Part shown: piece by piece, positions 10,744-21,060 of the stretch | How the letters are laid out: each line of letters begins with the position of its first letter | Position numbering within the stretch: the stretch's first letter is position 1 | Assembly (NCBI GenBank): GCA_027422505.1 | Contig: JAPQWV010000751.1 | Location: 179,001 to 243,000, forward strand | Reading direction: 5' to 3' | From: Craterostigma plantagineum | Taxonomy: Eukaryota; Streptophyta; Magnoliopsida; Lamiales; Linderniaceae | Length of the DNA: 64,000 nucleotides | Notes under the pieces: generated by a model | Database searches by the model: none | Told to the model about the DNA's origin: nothing | What the model saw: the letters and a program-made list of their open reading frames with translations, nothing else | Translations under genes and position numbers: made by a program

Positions 10744-11106
10744 ATGGCTTCCCAGAAAGTAATGTTTCTGACGACCTTACTGTTCATCATCCTAGGTAAT
10801 TGCATGCTAACGTTGAGGGAATTTTTCAATGATGTTTAATTATTAACCTGGAAAACCTTATATATATTAACCATCTAGATTCAATTTATTTATTTCAATA
10901 GGGTGTTCATCGGCGACGAGCGTATGCAAAGTCGACATAAATTGTCCGGAAAAGGTTGTTTCAGTCCAGCAATTTGCTTCCAAGGCAATTGCTATTGCAG
11001 ACCATTTAGACCGGCGTGCTATAGAGACGATTGCAATGCTAGAATCAAATGTGGTCTCAATGGTGTTCCTTTTTGCTACAAAGGCCTTTGTGTTTGCAAG
11101 GCTTGA
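10744..11106 (+). pseudogene. two-domain defensin-like (DEFL) peptide gene, frameshifted
   Basis: Exon 1 (10744-10795) encodes a hydrophobic signal peptide and ends at AG|GTAATT after codon position 1, the classic DEFL intron site. Exon 2 begins at 10902 after TTTCAATAG. It first reads CSSATSVCKVDINCPEK; the rest of the Cys pattern lies one frame over and ends at TGA 11104-11106. Together there are two similar C-X4-C-X(4-5)-C-X(5-7)-C-X4-C-X-C modules, like Arabidopsis DEFLs with duplicated cores. The break coincides with the A run at 10950-10953, so one base appears missing. As written, the shifted frame stays open to 11110 and would give about 86 residues with few cysteines. Such peptides are secreted defence or signalling factors; the specific role is unknown. 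Confidence 0.65.
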
Positions 11107-11110
11107 TTGA

Positions 11111-11677
11111 ATAATGGCCTATCAAGATGATTAATTCAATGTTTCCACAATGTGGTTTAGTATATGTTTAATGAAAATTAAAATACGATGTCTGACTTAA
11201 GCTTAAGCTTTTAGGTGAAATTCACATTATGGAGTCTGAGTGCTGGTACGAATCCTAACGACTGCCAAATAAAAAAAAAAAAAAGAAGAAGATTTAGTCT
11301 GAGGATAGATAAGAAAAAGAAAAGAACGCTTCTAAGAGTGGATTAAAAAAAGAAAGAAAGAAAATCAATCCAAACATGATGGGATTTTCCTGAAAATAAA
11401 ATAGATAAAATTAAAATGGAACTTAAGACTAACTTCAGAAATATAAGTTTTAGGTAAAATTGTCATGGGTTGGAGTTGGGCCAATAAGTTGTGAGTAGGC
11501 CGCCGGTAAATGAGTCGAGCCCAACCCATTTACTGGGCTAGAGCTTGTCGAACTTTGTTTTTGTCCGAATTAGAGCTCAAATATAGTTAATTAAGCTCCG
11601 CTTTCATGCTCGATCCGATAAAAACATAAAAAAAAAAAAAAAAGCTAATGAGCCTGAAACCAGCTATGGATATCGAG
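11111..11677. other. intergenic DNA with poly-A tracts
   Basis: No gene seen. A tracts occur at about 11270-11285 and 11627-11643. The LINE insertion begins just to the right. Confidence 0.5.
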
Positions 11678-11693
11678 AACTTCAACCCAACTT
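11678..11693. repeat. LINE target site duplication, left copy
   Basis: AACTTCAACCCAACTT, identical to 17770-17785. Confidence 0.9.
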
Positions 11694-11725
11694 TCTTTTA
11701 TTTTGGAATAAATTGACCATAAAAT

Positions 11726-14700
11726 TCAGACGAGGTCAGAAGATAACAAAGTCGCTAAAGCTTGCGAAGGTGGGGAACGACCCTCGCCATTGCAACCTAA
11801 GACTTTAGCAAGGTAGTGGGCAACACCATTACCACTACGTTTAACAAAAGAAAATGAAATAGAATGAAACATATTCGTAAGGGCAAGGCAATCGTGCAAG
11901 ATTGCACCAGAATTCGATGAGACGGATGAATTTGATACAAGGCTCTTAATGACTGAGAGGCAATCTCCTTCAAAGATGGTGAAACACCAGTTGTTTCGAA
12001 GAGCAAACTGCAAGGCCCAAAGGACTGCTCGTGCGTCAATAACCTCCGGTTTAAAAGATCCATGAAAGAATATCGTGAGCCAACCGCAGCCTACACCAGA
12101 GTCGTCTCGAGCAATAATGCCAATAGTTGCCCCGCCGCGTTGGGAGTGCAGAGCTCCATCAAAGTTGATTTTGATAATTCCTTGAGGGGGACATTGCCAG
12201 TGCGCCGGGAAATGAGGCGTAGCACCAACATCATCGCTAGCGGCCTATCAAAGGATGCAATATCAGCTGCCCTCTTAGCTGAGTGAGATAAGAGGAGGAG
12301 TTCTTCGTGCTTCATCACCCAAAATTTTTTGGATAGCTAGATAGCCCATAAGAGATTGAGGAACTCATTGAAAAGATCCGTGCTAAGGACTTCAAAAGCT
12401 TTGCGAAGCCAAAATTTAGCAGAGATGATCCACAACTTTTCAACCGAAGAGAAGCAAGAGGCTTTCCAAATTTGGCGCGTGTGAGGGCATGAGATAAAAA
12501 CGTGTTTGGTATCTTCGAATGGTGAACCACAACGGCTACAGTGAAGGCTGGGAAGACACTTTCGGGCCGCAAGATTAGTTGCGGTTGGGAGAGCATCGCT
12601 CGCCAAGCAAAGATTTTCACCTTCGGAATGACGCTAGAGTTCCAGAGGAATTTCCAACATTGTGGGGAGCTCGTGCTAGCAGAGGATCTCGAGGCAATCT
12701 GATGAGCTAGTTTTTGACGGAGAATGTGCCATCCTTCGTGAAGTGCTAGATGAGCTTGTCGTCCTTCAGCGACGAACTAAGTGGGGTACCCAAGATAATT
12801 TCTGCATCACAGGGGAGGAAGATGGAGCGAATTAAAGATTCGTTCCAAGAGCCGATAGCATACATGCCGATGTTTGAAACTGTCAACTTGCTTAGCTCTT
12901 GTCGGATTGGTGTTATTGGCTTAAAGGATGAGGTTCGGTTCAGCCACGGATCATTTCAGAGGTTTATGCTCGTTCCCGCTCGTGGTTGCCGTCGGACACC
13001 GGAGTCAAATATTGGTTTAGCTGCCATAATGCCGCGCCAGGTCATTGAGGGAGCCGACCCCAGCTTAGCCTGAGAAAAGGACACGTCTGGGAAGTATCGT
13101 ACCTTGAGAATTCTGGCCAAAAGGCTATCAGGCCTATATAAGATTCGCCACCCTTGTTTAGTGAGGAGGGCCAGGTTGAAGAGATGAAGATCTTTGAATT
13201 CCATACCTCCTGAGCTCTTTGGCCTTACAAGATTGTGTCAAGTTAACCAGTGGGCTTATGCTCGTTTCTCGAGCTCCACCAAAACTTCGCCATACGCTTA
13301 CGAATGTCATGAAGAACCTGCTTCGGAAGCAAAAAAACAAGACATTGCGTAAGTTGGAAGTGCTTGAATTACCGATTTGAGGAGGGTCTCGCGTCCGGCT
13401 TGGGAAAGGAGCTTCTCGGACCACCCCTTCAATTTGGACCAAACGCGATCCGCAATATAGGCGAATACTTTCCATTTTGTTCGACCAATGACGGTGGGAA
13501 GTCCCAAGTAGAGGCTGTGGCGGTTTGATCGAGGGAGGCCCAGGGTGGTGCAACATTGTTGTTGGGAGTGTTCGTCAACGTTGGGTGAGAACGAAGCCGA
13601 TGATTTTTTGAAGTTAAAAATCTGGCCTGAACCTGAGCGATATACGTCCAGAACGTCACTGAGAGCCGTCATTGTTGTGCTTGTAGCTTGACAGAAAATA
13701 ACGGTGTCGTCTGCAAATAGGAGGTGGGAGATAGAGGGAGCTCCTCGCCGAATAAAAAATCCTTTCAATTTTTTCAAATGCCGGCTTTCTGCAGCAGACT
13801 CAAAAAGATTCTGTGCACAAATGGAATAAAAAGGAAGAAAGTGAGTCTCCTTGGCGAAGACCACTGAATGGGGTAAGGCTGCCAAAGACTTTGCCATTAA
13901 GGGTAAAATTATTTTTAACATTCGTAATGCATTTCAAAATTAAAGAGATGAATGAAGAATGAAAGCCAAGCTTGTTCATAACCTTTTCGATGAATGGCCA
14001 CTCAACACGATCAAACGCTTTGCTCATGTCCAGTTTAAGGGAGCAAAATCCCTCTCTACCTCGTCTTTCCTGTCTCAAGGCGTTGTTAAGTTCGTAGGCA
14101 ACTAGGACATTGTCTGTAATAAGTCGATTATGTATGAAAGCTGATTGGGTTGGGGAAATAATGTGGTCCATCACTGCACGAAGGCGTCTAGTCACGCACT
14201 TAGATGCACTACGGTAAATAACGTTACACAAGCTAATAGGGCGGAACTGGGCCACTGTTTCTGGGTTTTTCAGTTTTGGAATTAAAACCAAGCGAGTGTT
14301 ATGAAAGAAGGGGAAACATGAACCATGATTAAGAAAATCGAGAATATAACGAGTAGTTTGTCCCCCAACAATATCCCAGTACTTTTGGTAGAATAAAGGG
14401 GGGAAGCCATCAGGGCCCGGGAGTTTGAGAGACGACATACCTTAGAGGGCTAGTTTTACCTCTTCCTCGGTGTACTGTTTCACGAGTGCCTCGTTCATAT
14501 CGTCCGAGACTCTAGAGATTTCGTTGACGACTTTATCCATGGCTGACTGCGAAGGAGCTGAAGAAGCGAATAGGTCCGAGAAAAATGTAGCAACTATGTC
14601 CTCAATATCATGTGAGGAGTCAACACCATAATCCATGTATGTTCTTAATCTGAGTTATATAGTTATGCTTCTTGCGAGATGAGGCTTTGTTGTGGAAAAA

Positions 14701-15778
14701 TTTTGTGTTACGATCACCTTCTCTGAGCCATTCTGTTTTGCTTCGTTGTTTCCAGTGTAGTTCTTCTTGGTAGAGAATTTTATTCAACCGCTCTGTGAGT
14801 CGGCCATGTTTTCCCGACAAACAATAGTGATCTCCTCCGTAGAATTAGCTTCAAGCTTGCGGATAATATGATTTTTTTTAGCTTCGGAATAATTTTTCCT
14901 ATGGCGGCTCCAATTTTTCATATCTTCTTGGCAATGACATATATGACTTGGTAGGGTATCTGTATGGTCGGTAGAAGGCGGGTCTTCCCAATGACGTCTA
15001 ATGATGTTGGGGCATTCTTCATCTAATGTCCACTTCGCTTCAAAATGGAAAGGGTAATATGTGGTTGTGGAGGGTTCTGACGTGGAAGGAGTTTGAGAAT
15101 GACGGCGGAGTGGTCAGAGCAGAAGGTGGGGACATTGATGACATGGTGATGTGGAAATAGATTCGTCCATTCGGTATTTGCGCAAACACGATCGAGTCTT
15201 TTATAGATGGTATTAGGGTGAAGCGCTTTATCAGACCATGTAAAAGCTGGGCCAGAAAACCCATGATCAAAGAGCCCACAGTCGTCAAGTGCCTCTCGAA
15301 AATTGGAGATTTGCCATGCAGGGCGTAGATTACCACCTTTCTTTTCGTGCCGATAAAATCTCGTTAAAATTACCCATGCAAAGCCAACGTGGATATTGAG
15401 AGTTTTTAAGTCGACGAAGGAGGTTCCAACTATTTTTCCGTTGTCCTGGGACAGGGTCACCGTAAAACCCGGTTAGACGCCACGAGAGAGAGGGATCAGG
15501 GTTGGAGATTAGGACGTCGATGTGGTAGGCTGAGAATGAGATGAAGTGAATATCCAACGTTTTTTTCCAAAGCAGTATTAGCCCCGCTTTCTTCCCAACT
15601 GCTTCCACACAGAGGCCATGTAAGTTGAGTGAGTTTTTTAAGGAGTTGAACTTAGAGTGGCGGCTCTTGGTCTCGATAAGGAATAACATGTCGAGCTTGA
15701 AAGATCGGACAAGGTGTCCGATATGATGAACTGTCGGTGCGCCGCCAATACCCGACAGTTCCAACTAAGACAATTCAT
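11726..15778 (-). pseudogene. LINE ORF2 (endonuclease, RT, zf-RVT, RNase H)
   Basis: The frame starts at ATG 15776-15778 (NCLSWNCR, the canonical opening of plant LINE endonucleases) and shifts within the GGG at 15751-15753. The endonuclease (15023-15764) keeps IETKSR and SDHSAV, but the catalytic GDFNE box reads GNFNEIL, a D-to-N change. The linker (14620-14820) has KTEWLREGDRNTKFFH. The RT spans 13307-14438 with PGPDGFPPLFYQKYW, LVLIPKLKNP, SGLRQGDSLSSFLF and the catalytic LLFADDTVIF. The zinc-binding zf-RVT region is at 12337-12606 and the RNase H (RVT_3 type) at 11726-12230 with FEGDCLSVI. At least five frame breaks separate these pieces. Confidence 0.88.
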
Positions 15779-16368
15779 AACGATCGGCGGGCCTGGTTAG
15801 CAGGTCCCGCCGGGATATCAGCAATTTCCATAATATCAGGTAGAGATGTCATAACTTTCTTTGAGGACGTTTTGTCTTGTAAAGGGTCGTTGGCCTTACG
15901 TTTCTTCTGGGGTGGAATAAGGTGGGGGTGGATAAGGTAATTGTTGGGTTGGGTTCAGTGGGATCCAGGGGTTCACGTTTTACGGGCCGTAGTGTGGACT
16001 TAGTCTTGCGTAGTGATTTGTTGGGAGTGAGGTGTGGGTGATTAGCCATGGGGGGATTTTGATTTGGATTGGTGTTCTCATCTGGATAGCTAGCCATGGG
16101 TAGTGTAGGGAAAGGTGAATTTTTTTTGAGGAGGTGGGATGGGCTTCTATGGTAGGGGTTATTGTTTGGGTCGGGTTAGGTGAGGCGGGAATGGGCTGGA
16201 TAGGAGGGATTTGGATGGCGACGGTTGGGGTTTCTTTCAAGATATGGGATTGATTGTTGTAGTTATGGTTGGGGAAATTACGGACACTATTATGGAGAGG
16301 TAGGATAGAAATTGGTTCAAACATGCTAAGTTTTTTAGGCTTATCTGAAGGCGTAGGGTCCATTTGAA

Positions 16369-17435
16369 TTAATTTAGTGAGCTAGGATTATGGGATTTTT
16401 TGTGTTGGAAGTGGGGTAGGCAATTTAATGCGTCCAAATTTGGAGCATGATTGGTGGATTTGACTTTAGGAAGGAGATTTGATATAATTGGGGGTTTGGG
16501 GAGCTGTGGCAAGTCTTGGGAGGGTAGGTTTGGGGGCTCAAGGGTTTTGGGTGGGCCATGTGAGGGATTTGTTGCGAGATTTGTGGGGCTCATGGTCGGA
16601 TCTTTTCGTTCAGCGTGTGGTTCGGGTCTCGAGCTATGATTGATAGTCGAGCCATGGATCCGTTGCATCATGGGTTGCGGGCGGGTGGCTCGTAGGGTTG
16701 GTGGGAAAGGACAATCTGCCTCTTTCACTTCAGTTACTCCTTCGTATTGTTTTGGGCAAGTTGATGTAGCATGATCCAAAAACCCACATACTTGAAGGAA
16801 AGAATAACAACGTCCCTTCCTTCAGTGTGAAGTTTCAAAATGCGACGAAGGGGCTTACGAATGTCCAACAGGATCTTGATACGAACAAAGGGGCACCATT
16901 GTTGACTTTCGTTGAGGTCTGTTTCCACAAAGCGACCAATTTTGTTTCCAATAAGTTTTGAAGTCGTTCGAGATCGCGCCCAGAGTGGTGTATCGTAGAT
17001 CTGGACAAAAAACCGGCACCAGTTGATGTTGACTGTGGTTGGATCAGAATCCCCATCAAGTTCTTGGAGGATGACCAATTGTTTCTCGAAAGCCCAAGGA
17101 GAGGCAGACAAGACTCTACGACGATCGAGCTGGTGGTTGAACCAAATAACAAATCTGAGATCATCGATTTGGTACATATCCATGCCGCAACCCGGGTCAA
17201 AGGCGGAGGTGAGTGTGCGTTTAAGGGCTTCAAAGTTGAAGGACTTCCGTGCAAGAATTCTCCCTCCTACCTCATAGCCGCTCCCACATTTTCTTGGGGC
17301 CATCTTTGATTCAGATATAGATAGCTCGCTTAACTCGTCCTCAGACAGAACCCAGTTATCGCAGCCATTCTTGATTAAGCCGATAACGCAAGCTGGGCGA
17401 GAGTCTTGGACGAAGGTGAACGAGGGCCTTAAACA
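16369..17435 (-). pseudogene. LINE ORF1 (DUF4283, zinc knuckle, Pro-rich tail)
   Basis: The nucleic-acid-binding ORF1 protein of plant L1 elements. The DUF4283 segment is open at 16734-17303 (RILARKSFNFEALKRTL near residue 15; SASPWAFEKQLVIL near residue 66). The same frame is open further upstream to about 17435 and includes WVLSEDELSELSISE, but has no ATG there. A shift at about 16790 moves into VCGFLDHATSTC, the remnant of a CCHC knuckle whose first Cys is missing, then a Pro/Ser/Asn-rich tail to 16369. More low-complexity frames continue to about 15850. Confidence 0.8.
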
Positions 17436-17769
17436 GCAGACCTAGGAGGAAGCAAACAGAAAAGAAAGCAAAGGAGAGATCTGAAAATAAAATATCTGAA
17501 AAGAAAATAGAAAAAATGGTTTTCAATGGCAGGGGAAAGGATAAAAACGTATGATGACAGCCTGAGACAATACGAGGTTGGAGATCTCTGGTGGGCTATC
17601 ATGTGGGTGGTTTTCGTGGTTCAATCATCTTCAAGGTGGAGAGCGTTCCATGGTAGAGGGATTATGCGCGACTTCGAAGGGGATAGTGCGTGTTTGAAAC
17701 TCTGTAAAGGCACTTATACGAGAGGAGAGAACTCACTAGGAGAGAGGATCACTCATACGAGAGAAAGCC

Positions 17770-17785
17770 AACTTCAACCCAACTT
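17770..17785. repeat. LINE target site duplication, right copy
   Basis: AACTTCAACCCAACTT, identical to 11678-11693. Confidence 0.9.
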
Positions 17786-17828
17786 AAAATATATGATATA
17801 TTTTTTATACCTAATATAATAAGGCAAT

Positions 17829-18191
17829 ATTATAATTTTAGGTCACTAACTATATATGTTTTCGTTATTGGGTAACTATGTTTGATAATTGCAAAATCAG
17901 GTCACTAAGTTTGTATAACTTATAACTATGTTTGATAATTGCAAAATCAGGTCACTAAGTTTGTATAACTTAACAAAACTATGTCACTGATCAGTAATCT
18001 GGCAAAAATCAACGAAAAACCCGACGTGGCTCAGCGGCCACGTCATCGCCACGTCAGTTTCCGGCGGTTTTTGCCGGAAAATCAACCAGTGGCCTAATTT
18101 TACGATATACAAAGTTAGTGACCTAGTTTTGCAATTATCAAATATAGTGACCCAATGAAAACATGTGTATTTAGTGACCCAAAATTATAAT
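17829..18191. mobile_element. MITE with long terminal inverted repeats (GGTCACTAA family)
   Basis: The left arm begins ATTATAATTTTAGGTCACTA and the right arm is its inverse (AAAATTATAAT end at 18191). Similarity continues for about 100 bases per arm (TTTGATAATTGCAAAA, AGGTCACTAA). Inside, the left arm carries a local 59-bp tandem duplication (ACTATGTTTGATAATTGC at 17874 and 17933). No clear target duplication was found. It ends 33 bases from the stop codon of the MATE gene, so it may lie in its 3' UTR. Confidence 0.75.
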
Positions 18192-18224
18192 TTTGACAAT
18201 ACAATAATAACAAACCCTCCGAGA

Positions 18225-20165
18225 CTAGAATTCACGTGATGATATTTGCCCTATCCTCGTCCATTTTGAGAACTTCGTGAGCAACAACAGACTCGTCGTC
18301 TGAGAGAATAAGCCACATATCAGCCCAATCCACAATCCCTGTCCGAATATTATTTAACCATTACCACCATTGTCACATCATTACTAATATCATTAGGCAA
18401 ATAATTTAAAGAAAGAACCATCTTTGCATATAAGCCAAACTTGAAGCCAAGCAAAACTGCAACGGTCATTCCCACGCCGTAAAAAGTTCCAAGGTTGATG
18501 AGCACAACCACTTTTTGCCATCCACATCCCCTCGCAACTCCTAATAAACACACAGGCAACAATATCACTACTAAACATCGAACTTCCGAGAAATAAAAGC
18601 AGTTTGTAGTAAAACCAACACTAAGAGCAGCAAGCGGGACCCACCCGACAAGATACCCTGGACGAAATCGCAAGAAATGGACAGCACTAAAAAGGGCGTC
18701 ATGGAACCGTACGCCTCAACTATCGCAGCGCTGTCGCTGAACGATTTGGCCCACAAATTATGGCCTAAGGACAGCGCAGTGACCGCGAAGAGTGCAAGGA
18801 GGAGAGTCAGTTTGAGGCTCACCACCGTGGCCTTCTTCGCTCTGTTGGGTTCGCCCGAGCCCAACTCATTCGACACCCTTGTGCTGCAATAGCAGTGTAC
18901 GTATCCGAGGTTTGAGTTTGATCGCGTTTGTAATAAGAGCTTCGAAGGCTTTCTTTTACCTTGCAGCAGCGCTGAGACCGTATGCTACCATGTAGCAGAT
19001 GGCTTCTGTATTGACGCTGAGGAAAAAAAAGAGACATCGCCTTCTTTAAAATCGTTTGTCCTAACATTCTTCGAAAGCATATCGTATTCTACTTACCACA
19101 TTGCGATGAGGGATGTGCTGATCTCTGATTCAGGCATCAGCCCGGCAAGCAAGACGAGTATTTCGAAAGCGCAATACTCGAGACTGATTTCCAATCGGTA
19201 GAATATCGAAGCAAAAAGACGAAGTTTTAAGACACGTATATGTATCGAATAGATCAGAGAGAGAAAGCAACTCACTCACCACACCATGGCTGCTGAGGGC
19301 AGCGCAAGCTTCAAGTTGGGAAGGACGTACGTGAAGGACTCCGAGGAAAAACCGCGCCAAGTTTGTTCGAATCTCTTAGAAGTAGCCACGTGGAAGCCCA
19401 GCATAAGAAGGGACATCCACAGAGAAAGAGAAGTTGCCAAGGCAGCTCCTTTATATTCCAGTGCTGTCTTATATACCAAAACATATGCAATTCCAATGTG
19501 TAGTGCTAAAGGGATTAACGAGCAAACAGCCAATGGCACGATTACAGATTGTGTCTGAAGAAATCTCAAGATGTTTTGCAGAATCCCATAAGCAAACAGG
19601 CCGGGAATGAGGCATTTAAGGTACAGACCGGCCGATCTCGAAATCTGAGGATCTTGGCGTAGTAAGATGAGCATCTTGTCGGAAAACCACCATAGGATCG
19701 AAACCGCGGCGGTGAAGATCGTCGTCGTCAGGCAAGAAGCTTGGAGGTGTATTCCCATCATTCCGTACATCCTTGCGCCGAACCCTTGCCCGCACAGCGT
19801 TTCGAGCGCGCCGCTCAGGCCAATCTGAGCGATTAAAGAACGGTTTAAAAGGGCACACAATCATAGGTTGATGAGGGGGTTATTGTTAGCGTTTTTACCA
19901 CCAAAGAGAAGCCAGTCACCGTCGCCCACGAATTGGCGAGATTTGAGCCGGCGAGCTCAAGGTCGCCGAGGTGGCCGGCGAACATTACGGAGACTAAAGG
20001 GATGAAGTAGTAGGAAACGTTTATGAGTATCATGGGAAGGGCAAAGAGTATTTGGTGCTTGGCTTCTTTCGCATCGATGATTCTTCTGCTCCACGGCCGC
20101 CCTTCATGGTTCTTTACATCCTCGGAGTTCAGCAATGGTGCGTCATGACCTTGGGGCAAACTCAT
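18225..20165 (-). CDS. MATE efflux transporter (DETOXIFICATION family)
   Basis: MATE proteins export organic cations, flavonoids or other secondary metabolites across plasma or vacuolar membranes by proton antiport. Seven exons with GT-AG borders join in frame: 20165-19899, 19824-19280, 19183-19097, 19016-18960, 18883-18645, 18540-18419 and 18338-18225. They sum to 1431 bases and a 476-residue protein, close to the usual 480-510. Diagnostic motifs are [56 protein letters not shown] and [17 protein letters not shown]. Hydrophobic segments fit a 12-helix topology, with a short charged N terminus. The start is the first ATG of exon 1. No defects seen. Substrate cannot be deduced. A MITE lies just past the stop codon. 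Confidence 0.93.
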
Positions 20166-20524
20166 CGATCTTCTTCAGTTCTATGCCTTTTCTTCAGCTG
20201 GGTTTTTTCTCTTAAAGTTCGTCCGAGAATTGCTGAAAGTTGGTAATAATTGTTAAATTGTTTTTATCTCTTCGTTGCTTGAGAAGAGGCGGTAGACAAG
20301 AGTACCACGTCATTGGTTAGTTCTTGGAAGCTTCGACGACGGTGATTAAATAACATTAAAAATAGATATCAGATTGTGAATGCCATTAGCCACTCAAACA
20401 TGACAACAGCAAACTACATAGCAGAAGGTGATACGAAGAAACAAGAAAAATGAAAGGGCAAATCTAATTGGGGTGGTTTCGGCGTACTTCATCGGACAAA
20501 CGAAAATGCAGAAAACTGAAGTAG

Positions 20525-20635
20525 TTAATCTGCTTTGTCTCCTTCCACTGCCTTTGCCTTTGCATTCTTGCTCTTCACCTTAGGCTTCACGAAGCAGAAA
20601 CACGAGCAACAAGGACACTGAAACAAGAACTTCAT
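20525..20635 (-). CDS. 36-residue Cys-rich small ORF
   Basis: The frame opens at ATG 20633-20635 and ends at TAA 20525-20527. It begins MKFLFQCPCCSCFCFVKPK, with five Cys in eight residues flanked by aromatics, then a Lys/Ala-rich basic tail. The short CPCC cluster could be a lipidation (S-acylation) or metal-binding patch; this is inference. It lies between the dehydrogenase (same strand, about 430 bases upstream) and the MATE gene. It may be an independent small gene or lie in the 3' UTR of the dehydrogenase. No family assignment is made. Confidence 0.4.
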   Translation of the reverse strand: MKFLFQCPCCSCFCFVKPKVKSKNAKAKAVEGDKAD

Positions 20636-21060
20636 TCTTTCTTTCCTTCTCCTCTGTAAGCTTTTCTCTGATGGATGGCCCTCTGACCACTGTATTTTGT
20701 GCTAAAGATCGAATCTTTACTAATGGGCTTCTTTTTTTATCCTCGTTCCTCAGTCACCTTTTTCTTTTCTCTTTATCCTTTCCTCAGTGAAGTCATTTTC
20801 ACTACAACCGTTCTCAGGAAAGTGGGCATATATTGCTTCTTGGCTAGATAATGGTGGGGCTGCAATGTAATTGGATTTATTACAGCATAGGAAACAAGGT
20901 TCGATTAGCACTACTAACTGAGATGTGTTCAGAGAAAATGTAAGACAATGACAGAAAAAGAGAGACATATCATACCAACGAAGAGCAGCACAATGTCTAC
21001 ATATCAAAGAAAGGTTGTTTTTCTTTTCCTCAATCACATCAGAAAGATTTCTAGTTTACT

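Larger units (their letters stand above)
11694..17769 (-). mobile_element. full-length L1-type LINE, inactive
   Basis: The element is bounded by a perfect 16-bp target duplication AACTTCAACCCAACTT (11678-11693 and 17770-17785). The left side starts with a degenerate T-rich tail (TCTTTTATTTT), the poly-A tail of a minus-strand copy, so the whole 6.08 kb insertion is present including its 5' UTR. Order on the minus strand is 5' UTR (17769-17440), ORF1 with DUF4283, then ORF2 with endonuclease, reverse transcriptase, zinc-binding zf-RVT and plant-type RNase H. Multiple frameshifts inactivate it. The intact duplication suggests the insertion is not very old despite coding decay. Confidence 0.93.

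Noticed and set aside
12750..13073. Plus-strand frames within the LINE
   Set aside because: They are reverse-strand shadows of ORF2.
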